Shown: positions 58,200 through 64,000 of the stretch, one piece after another
How the letters are laid out: every line of letters starts with the position of its first letter
Numbering within the stretch: the stretch's first letter is position 1
Made by a program: the position numbers and the translations under genes
Assembly: GCF_000150955.2 (NCBI RefSeq)
Contig: NC_011687.1
Coordinates: 124,001 to 188,000 of the forward strand
Length of the DNA: 64,000 bases
Direction of reading: 5' to 3'
DNA from: Phaeodactylum tricornutum CCAP 1055/1
Taxonomy: Eukaryota > Bacillariophyta > Bacillariophyceae > Surirellales > Neidiaceae
The notes under the pieces: generated by a model
Told to the model about the DNA's origin: nothing
Databases searched by the model: none
What the model saw: only the letters and a program-made list of their open reading frames with translations

Positions 58200-59669
58200 A
58201 TGACGAGAAAAAGAAAAGGTTCGCCAGCCTCTACAAAATCCCGCCGTGTGAGGACTCCGGTCCGAAGAAAAGCGGACTCGTCCGGCGCCGTCACACGGTT
58301 CGTTCGCACACGGGACGACGAGCCCGAGTGGGATGCAAATCTACCGTGGGAACTAATCGCAACCTTTTTGACGTTCCCTGATGTCCTCGCGATGCGGATC
58401 GTCTCTCGGCACGTCCTGACCCGTTTGCACGCGCACACGGAGCCCACGACCTGTGCCGTCTGGGTCAGTACCGCCCTGCACCAACGCAACATGTGGATGG
58501 CGGTTGCGGAAACGAGCAGCACCCCCGATCAAGGAGCGATCCGGGACGCCCATGACGTCGAGCGAATCTTACGTGAATCACTCGGGCGTCCGAATGATTC
58601 GATGGATGCCCTGGATCTCACGCTGCGCCTTTGTCGTGTCCTCCAAAATGTGCCGCGCGAAATGGCGGTGCTCTATAAGAAAAAGTACGGTCGACATTGT
58701 CGACCGATCAATGCGGAAGAATGCAAGCGGATTGGACGTGAAATGAAGGAAGACAGGGCTTCGGATGACGACGACGACGATTCTACGGATCTGAGTATCA
58801 GTCAATTGCTCGAGGAGGACACCAGCCCTTCACCACATTGTCCATCCGGGGATATTCTCTGGAAGCAGTTTCCTCCCTGTCATAGAGGAAAGGAAAAATG
58901 TCCAAGCTGTCAGTTTCGTATCCCGTTTTTGGATGAGGACAACTTCACCGGCCTAGATCATCGCGAGCCACCCGGAATCGACTCTTTTTTCGCCATCGAA
59001 GATCGCAGGCGAGCTCCCGGTAATCGGTCACTCGACTTGGGCCAACACTACCCAACCTGTGTCCCCAACATGCCTTCAACTTTGAGCTGCCCCATGTGTC
59101 GGGTGACATCACGTCGCACACTCGTCTTGTCGGAAGTGGTCTATCAGACCGAACCCGGGACGGAAAAGTCCACGCCGTGTCGCTCACCACTGACCTATAC
59201 ACCAAAATATCCACAAGGAGGGTTTTCCATTCCGGATGACGAATACACATCGGAAGAGGACAGGACATCTATCAGACAACGCCAGCGTATAGACTCATCA
59301 TCAAGGGTTTACACTACGGACGATCTATTCCCGCCAACAATGTACCACGAAATGATGATCCCTCTGCTCAGTGTAGGGCATGAGCACAAGTACGACGCCA
59401 AGTACGCGATTTCCTTATACTGTGATTACTGCCATTTTGGCGTACTGACCCCTTCCAGTATTTGTGGCAAGGTTGCGTTGGGTAGATACTGCCAATTCCA
59501 GCACTTGTACAAATCCACGGACACCGTTGGCGGTGTAATGGTCCGTAACGCGTGCGCCGTCCCCAACTGCAATCTGCCGGTGCTTTGCACTCTCTGCAGA
59601 ACTTATGAGCGTCCGCAATGTGGTGATGTACCTCCCGTTTGCGTACGGCACCAGCCGTATGCTCGGTAG
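58200..59669 (+). CDS. F-box-like protein with Cys-rich zinc-binding modules
   Basis: 489 residues. A basic N-terminus (MTRKRKGSPASTKSRRVR) may be a nuclear signal. LPWELIATFLTFPDVLAMRIVSRHV (split here as LPWELIATFLTF at 48-59 plus the following helix) matches an F-box, the Skp1-binding part of SCF ubiquitin ligases. An acidic loop follows at about 190-205. The second half has several CxxC pairs: KCPSCQF, SCPMCRV, YCDYCHF and CTLCRTY, with further Cys and His (CAVPNCNLPVLC, PPVCVRHQ). These could build two or more zinc sites, perhaps for substrate binding. I do not recognise the zinc module. The start ATG is the first in frame and has no competitor. Confidence 0.7.
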   Translation: MTRKRKGSPASTKSRRVRTPVRRKADSSGAVTRFVRTRDDEPEWDANLPWELIATFLTFPDVLAMRIVSRHVLTRLHAHTEPTTCAVWVSTALHQRNMWMAVAETSSTPDQGAIRDAHDVERILRESLGRPNDSMDALDLTLRLCRVLQNVPREMAVLYKKKYGRHCRPINAEECKRIGREMKEDRASDDDDDDSTDLSISQLLEEDTSPSPHCPSGDILWKQFPPCHRGKEKCPSCQFRIPFLDEDNFTGLDHREPPGIDSFFAIEDRRRAPGNRSLDLGQHYPTCVPNMPSTLSCPMCRVTSRRTLVLSEVVYQTEPGTEKSTPCRSPLTYTPKYPQGGFSIPDDEYTSEEDRTSIRQRQRIDSSSRVYTTDDLFPPTMYHEMMIPLLSVGHEHKYDAKYAISLYCDYCHFGVLTPSSICGKVALGRYCQFQHLYKSTDTVGGVMVRNACAVPNCNLPVLCTLCRTYERPQCGDVPPVCVRHQPYAR

Positions 59670-60061
59670 ACGATAGCCCATGCAGTGGAGACCAGGGAAG
59701 ACCGGTCGCGTCATTTTGTGGATTGCTTAAAAGTCACTTCTCGGAAGTAAAAGGCACGAATATTTCTGTGTGCTTGGCAGTACGCTGGATTCTGGCAGAC
59801 CTGTTACCTTTAAGCTGCTTTGTATACATAATGTTGGGTGTGGTGCGTTTCGACCAAGTGCTAAAGATATATGGTCAAATGTAAACGAAACCGCTTTGGT
59901 AGAATATCTCAAACCTACCCCTAGAGAAACTAGAGTTAGCAGACTGGTTTTCCCACAGAATTTTAAGGTGCCTCACACAGTCACCTCCATCGGGAAGAAA
60001 TGCAAGCTTGCTATACGTCAACAAGTACGGTGTCTTGAAGTTCCGGAAAGTTGCTGGGACC
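59670..60061. promoter_or_regulatory. Intergenic region upstream of cyclin H
   Basis: 392 bp. CACACAGTCACC near 59,975 resembles the recurrent intergenic word. The cyclin frame extends 18 codons upstream without an ATG. Nothing else is seen. Confidence 0.35.
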
Positions 60062-61372
60062 ATGGTAGACTACGACGACAGCACTCAGCTCAACAAATGG
60101 CTCTTCCAGTCAACTGACGAACTCGAGCTTTGCCGAGCGCGGGCAAACAATGAAGCGAGGACTTTTCTGACCAACTCGCCAGGGGAAGAACCGCTGTTGT
60201 TGTCGTCCGAGACAGCCGCAACTCCAACCGAGACTCAACCGCTACCGGTAAAGCACTTCGCGTATGGTTTTCGCCAGGATTTGCAAACAAATCCTGTTGT
60301 CTCTGACTCATATCGAGAAGGGCCGTTGGAGAATGATGACGGGCACGCTTTCTTGACTCCTGTGGAAGAAGCCACGCTGGTGTCCTTCTACGCGTCGAAA
60401 TTACCCAGTCTGATTGGCCCGAACGCTAGCGTTTCTCGCCTACGACGCGAATCCAAAGTACCAGCTACTGCCGCACTCTTGTACCGCCGCTTTTTTCTGT
60501 CCAATTCTGTGTTACTGTACGACCCCAAGGTCATCATGGTGGCAGCCGCATTTCTGGGAAGCAAAGTGGAAGACGCAACGGCTGACGTCCGGTATCTCGA
60601 GGAAGGTACCGCCCTCATGAACGCTCCTGTATCACAGGCCGAAATAATTCCAGCGGAACTGAATCTGCTATCAGGGACTTACTTTGACTTGCTTTGCTTT
60701 CATCCCTACAAGACTGTTCTGGCCTTGACGGAAGATTTGCGGACCTATCTGAAGTCCGACAAGGGACAAGCGCTGGTATCATGGCCGCCGACCACGGCCG
60801 CTGACGACGACGACGTGAACGTCCCAGCTCCCCTTTTGAGCGGACAGGACTTGAAACCCATGTACGAGGCTGCCCGGGCTTTGGTAGACGACTGTGTTGT
60901 ATCGGACATCCCTCTACTGTACACACCAGGTCAAGTGGGTCTAGCAGCCCTCATGGTTGCGCAGGCCGAGCTACTTGTTCGCAGTCGAGGCAACGGCGCC
61001 AGTAACCAGAAGTCACGAATACCCCAAATTGACCTGGAAGGCTACGTCCGGCAACGTTTTGATACAGACGAAACACGCGAAATTTCCATGGACACTTTTT
61101 TGGCAACGTTGCGAACACTTCAAACACAGTTACAAGGCTTGCGAGAAGGCCAACTTGGATGTTACAACAATCCCAGCGTCATTGATATGCAAGCTCTCAA
61201 GGCTATACACAAAAAACTGAAAAAGGTTCGAGCCTGGGGAACGTCGGGCAGTGGGGGGAAAAGTGAAAAAAAGAAAAAGAAGCGCGGCTCGCCTGCAGGC
61301 GGCGGTACGGCCAACGCGGTCGATAGTGGCGAACCGGAGCGGAAGAAAATGAAAGCGTCCGGAGCCCAGTGA
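60062..61372 (+). CDS. CCNH: Cyclin H-like protein (CDK7/TFIIH cyclin)
   Basis: 436 residues from the first ATG. The N-terminus STQLNKWLFQSTDELELCRARAN matches the cyclin H opening (split here: QLNKWLFQSTDELELCRA), a helix unique to this cyclin. The first cyclin box follows, with TPVEEATLVSFYASKLPSL, ALLYRRFFLSNSVLLYDPKV and MVAAAFLGSKVED. The second box runs through LNLLSGTYFDLLCFHPYKTV and IPLLYTPGQVGLAALMVA. The C-terminal tail is Lys-rich (KSEKKKKKRG) and probably nuclear-targeting. Cyclin H activates CDK7 with MAT1, phosphorylating other CDKs and the RNA polymerase II tail. An acidic insertion (TAADDDDVN) lies between the boxes. Confidence 0.9.
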   Translation: MVDYDDSTQLNKWLFQSTDELELCRARANNEARTFLTNSPGEEPLLLSSETAATPTETQPLPVKHFAYGFRQDLQTNPVVSDSYREGPLENDDGHAFLTPVEEATLVSFYASKLPSLIGPNASVSRLRRESKVPATAALLYRRFFLSNSVLLYDPKVIMVAAAFLGSKVEDATADVRYLEEGTALMNAPVSQAEIIPAELNLLSGTYFDLLCFHPYKTVLALTEDLRTYLKSDKGQALVSWPPTTAADDDDVNVPAPLLSGQDLKPMYEAARALVDDCVVSDIPLLYTPGQVGLAALMVAQAELLVRSRGNGASNQKSRIPQIDLEGYVRQRFDTDETREISMDTFLATLRTLQTQLQGLREGQLGCYNNPSVIDMQALKAIHKKLKKVRAWGTSGSGGKSEKKKKKRGSPAGGGTANAVDSGEPERKKMKASGAQ

Positions 61373-61554
61373 AAGTGAATGACTCACTGAGCTTTTGTTC
61401 CAATCCGCCTGGATACTCTAATCATAATCGTTACCATCATAAGCGAAAGCGGTTTTGCTAGACTAAATTCTATCCTTCCGTAAGCTCATAACGTCTTATC
61501 AGTTCTTTTCGGGCTTGACTTTAGTGAGGAAAACGAATTCTCCGTTTTTTCAAT

Positions 61555-62370
61555 CTAAACAACCAAGCTTTGGATTTCTTCGTATCCAGCACGTTTGGTG
61601 GATTGGCCCCGGAATGCCCGCCCCGCTGCCAATCCAAACAAGACGACGGCCAGCAACACGAATGTTGATCCCACTACGATCGGCCAGGATTCCGGTTGCG
61701 GATGTTCGTTTAGCAGCGTTACAAGACCGGCTGACATGTTGGCGTCGGCTTGGTGACCATCGAGAAACGGAGAAAGCGAAACGCCATTGGTTTCGCTACC
61801 CGTATCCGTCGCGTTCGTTATGTTCCACTGGGACATGCTGTGATCGTAGGCATCGTCGTCATCGTATGGTGGAGGCGTGGAGTGATTTCCAGGGGAGGTT
61901 GCCGGTGTGGCACCATCCGCAGACGTCTGATTCTTGCTCCGTTTGGTGTTGCTTTGAGTAATGTTTTTATTCTCTGTCGGTGTTATTACGTGTTCCGGAG
62001 ATGCCGACGCTTTAGCACTTCCGAGATGGACGGTCCTTTCCCCAGAAGCTACAGAGGTATCGCTGGTCTTGGATTGAGCTGTACTACTGCTGTAGATGGC
62101 GTATGGACTGGTGGCAAGTTTGCTCGTGCTACTCGTGTCCTTGTCGTCTGAGACTACGTTGTCGACATCGTCACTATCGCCGCTCCGAATACCACGATTG
62201 GCAAAGGATAACGTTCTCGATGACCGCAGCGAGGACGATGCGTCGGCAGCTGCAGGCGAAAAGTTGACAGCTGTCGGCCAGGCTCGGACGATAGATTTTG
62301 TCCTCAAAAACGAATGAGTTATTAAAAACGCCAGCAGCAACACGGAATTCATATTTCCCCTTCTCTTCAT
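61555..62370 (-). CDS. Type I membrane protein with Ser/Thr-rich ectodomain
   Basis: 271 residues. A signal peptide (MKRRGNMNSVLLLAFLITHS; second ATG at codon 7) is followed by about 200 residues rich in Ser/Thr/Asp/Asn, with N-glycosylation sequons (QWNITNATD, GNHST) and likely O-glycosylation. A single membrane helix comes next (WPIVVGSTFVLLAVVLFGL, about 230-250) and then a short basic tail (RAFRGQSTKRAGYEEIQSLVV). The tail's YEEI and terminal LVV could be sorting or PDZ-type signals. I do not recognise a family; a mucin-like surface or vesicle protein is a fair description. Confidence 0.65.
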   Translation of the reverse strand: MKRRGNMNSVLLLAFLITHSFLRTKSIVRAWPTAVNFSPAAADASSSLRSSRTLSFANRGIRSGDSDDVDNVVSDDKDTSSTSKLATSPYAIYSSSTAQSKTSDTSVASGERTVHLGSAKASASPEHVITPTENKNITQSNTKRSKNQTSADGATPATSPGNHSTPPPYDDDDAYDHSMSQWNITNATDTGSETNGVSLSPFLDGHQADANMSAGLVTLLNEHPQPESWPIVVGSTFVLLAVVLFGLAAGRAFRGQSTKRAGYEEIQSLVV

Positions 62371-62901
62371 TCCGGTTGCAAGCTTTTACAAAATGAAGAC
62401 TATCGCGAAGCGAACTCTCATTTGTGGTAGCATATCTACCGTCCCCCAATTTTGTTGTTTGGTGGGAATGGGCTTTTTTCTCTCGGTATGGTACGCCTGA
62501 AATCCTTTTTTCGTCGGATTCTCATAAAAAACTGTCGAGGTATGGTACTGTGCAACACGTACGCGTGTCGATTTGAAGTTTCGGGAACGGAAGTATGCGG
62601 GAATCGATCTCAGTGTACGACATACATGCGAATAGGCGCTCTACTAGTAGCGGTGGAAAATATGCACTTCGTCTGACAGAACTTTTTATTTTCAGTTCAT
62701 CGGCTAGCTTGGGTACTGGCCTCTCAAGACAGGAACATGCAATAGCACTGGATTAAGTTATAGTCCACGGGGCTTACGCAAGTAGCTTTGCTTCCAACAA
62801 TTCCCAGAAAAGTGTAGTGGCAATGAATGAAAATAGGAATATACAGTTTCTAAAGTACAACGAGGTATACTCTTGTTTGTTTGCATGTTGGTTTCCGAAG
62901 C
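62371..62901. other. Intergenic region
   Basis: 531 bp between two minus-strand genes. No ATG-started frame of note and no recognised motif. Confidence 0.35.
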
Positions 62902-63435
62902 TCATCCCGTCATCGAACACGCAATCAACTCCTGTCGCCAAAGTCCTTCAACGGCTTGTTTCGGTGTTGTTGTCACAACCGCAATGCGATTCTTGTTGGT
63001 GCTATTCGTGAAGGAACTGTCGTCATTGAAAGTTAATGATTGCAGATCGTCCACTGGCGACTGTGACGCATCGGCATCCACTTCGACCGTCTGGGTATAG
63101 TGACGCGGAATATTCACAGATATGACTGTCTCGTCCGAAAAGGCGTTTTTCTCTCCACTCAATTCCAGTCGCCGCAGTTTATCTTCCAAACTAGCCGTCA
63201 GTGAGGGTAACGGCTTCTTGGAAAAGTGCCGAACATCCGCTAGTTGCTCAGCGGAAAGGCCATAAGCTTTATCCACATCGGCATACCATTGTGGAGCGTA
63301 CCAATAAAAGAGCCGGTGTGCGTTCTTTTCAATCTCTAAAGCTAAGCCGCAGGACACGAATGTCGATCCCAGTGTAACGGCGGCACCGGCGCAAAAAGTA
63401 GTAAAAGGACGACCCGATGGGGGAAGAAATGGCAT
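62902..63435 (-). CDS. Unknown protein with one N-terminal membrane segment (177 aa)
   Basis: Starts at the first in-frame ATG (MPFLPPSGRPFTTFCAG); the frame stays open upstream without an ATG. Residues about 12-32 are hydrophobic (FCAGAAVTLGSTFVSCGLAL) and could be a membrane anchor or signal sequence. A helical segment follows (EIEKNAHRLFYWYAPQWYADVDKAYGL, about 33-60, rich in aromatics), then a charged region (SLEDKLRRLELSGEK). The C-terminus is Thr/Ser/Asp-rich and disordered. The Trp/Tyr-rich patch next to the membrane segment resembles small mitochondrial or plastid membrane proteins, but I recognise no family. Confidence 0.5.
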   Translation of the reverse strand: MPFLPPSGRPFTTFCAGAAVTLGSTFVSCGLALEIEKNAHRLFYWYAPQWYADVDKAYGLSAEQLADVRHFSKKPLPSLTASLEDKLRRLELSGEKNAFSDETVISVNIPRHYTQTVEVDADASQSPVDDLQSLTFNDDSSFTNSTNKNRIAVVTTTPKQAVEGLWRQELIACSMTG

Positions 63436-64000
63436 ACTGAACAAAGATAGACCGACAGGCTGGCAAGAGTATAAATACCAAGATGTTGTCTGTGAAGATT
63501 TGAAAGGAAATGGTGTGTGTTGAATGAGACGCCGGATTTCGTGAGTCGATCGTGGGTTCTTCCAAAAAAGAACTTTGACTCTACTGCCACTTGGATGGCC
63601 CACATCCGATCCAGCGAACTTTGGACCTTGTTCTCCATGCAATTCGGCAACCTTGTCTTCACAAACAAGACAACGTACCTGGGATCACCCCGCTCTCAAC
63701 GTAAAATGTTAAAGTTGAAAAGATACCCACAGTAGATCGATAAAACACTGGTACCGTCGGTCGAGTGCTTGCATCGGAAGACAATTCCGTGACCGAAGGC
63801 GCCATAGAAGAGCGTCCCAGCCTTTCTTTTCATCTGTTGGCATTCGCTGGTGCATTTCGACGAGTCGATATGAATCATGAAGTCGTTGCTTCTGAATTGT
63901 TAAATCTCAGGATATTCGTGACACTCCGACATAAAAGCAGAAGGTATGGTGTCAAGGTTTCCCAAATGAAGATACGATTCCATGAAACCCTACAAAAACA
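63436..64000. other. Right-edge region without a supported gene
   Basis: 565 bp. A 60-codon minus-strand frame (ATG at 63878, MIHIDSSKCTSECQQ) has a CxxxC motif, but is too short and isolated to call. Exons of a gene beyond the edge cannot be excluded. Confidence 0.3.

Noticed and set aside
1-64000. tRNA or rRNA genes, CRISPR arrays, transposons or virus-like elements
   Set aside because: By eye I found no cloverleaf with a B-box, no rRNA signature, no spaced identical repeats and no transposase, reverse transcriptase or capsid-like frame; a dedicated scan would be needed to exclude small RNAs.

Overview
The window looks like nuclear DNA of a stramenopile alga, most likely a pennate diatom close to Phaeodactylum tricornutum. 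This is inferred from four things: a dense run of mostly single-exon eukaryotic genes on both strands; short GT-AG introns (78-362 nt), usually near the 5' end; a short protein with the diatom plastid presequence motif AFAP; and PT-rich linkers in a secreted protein. Species identity was not tested. I see no rRNA, tRNA, CRISPR array or virus-like element.

Layout. 0-4.1 kb holds a glycan group: a secreted GH29 alpha-L-fucosidase (cut by the left edge), a Golgi-type sulfotransferase and a type II membrane glycosyltransferase-like protein, with a duplicated scrap of the last gene's 3' end beside it. 4.7-12 kb holds a WrbA-type quinone reductase, an unknown beta-rich protein, a PX+SYLF protein and a JmjN/JmjC/C5HC2 histone demethylase. 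12.5-27.6 kb holds cytosolic isoleucyl-tRNA synthetase, a 2,250-residue repeat and coiled-coil protein, a divergently paired Sec24-like COPII coat protein whose reading frame breaks once, and a methyltransferase. 28.3-35.1 kb holds a tiny plastid-targeted protein, an SfsA homologue and a large secreted CEMIP/fibrocystin-L-like protein. 35.2-36.1 kb is a decayed array of about four 250-bp units. 36.7-44.8 kb holds an unknown protein, a myristoylation-motif TLDc protein, an RluA-type pseudouridine synthase, two paralogous mini-proteins with N-terminal acylation motifs, and an Mpv17-family protein. 45.9-64 kb holds an unknown protein, a mitochondrial-type RCC1 protein, the exosome nuclease Rrp6, ribonucleotide reductase R2, a PRCC-like protein, a Gfo/Idh/MocA oxidoreductase, an F-box-like zinc protein, cyclin H and two membrane proteins.

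Functional links. Most genes are ordinary housekeeping, and neighbours are mainly unrelated. The exceptions are the glycan group at the left edge; the divergent pair of a tether-like coiled-coil protein and a Sec24-like coat protein, which both suggest vesicle traffic; and the two acylated mini-proteins, which are clear local paralogues. The strongest leads are the alternating VVDHTP repeat protein with its acidic-tryptophan motifs, the frame break in the Sec24-like gene, the mini-protein pair, and the fossil tandem array at 35-36 kb.

Starts were set at the first in-frame ATG that fits the protein family. Introns were placed only where a GT-AG intron restores a conserved motif and the coding length stays a multiple of three.
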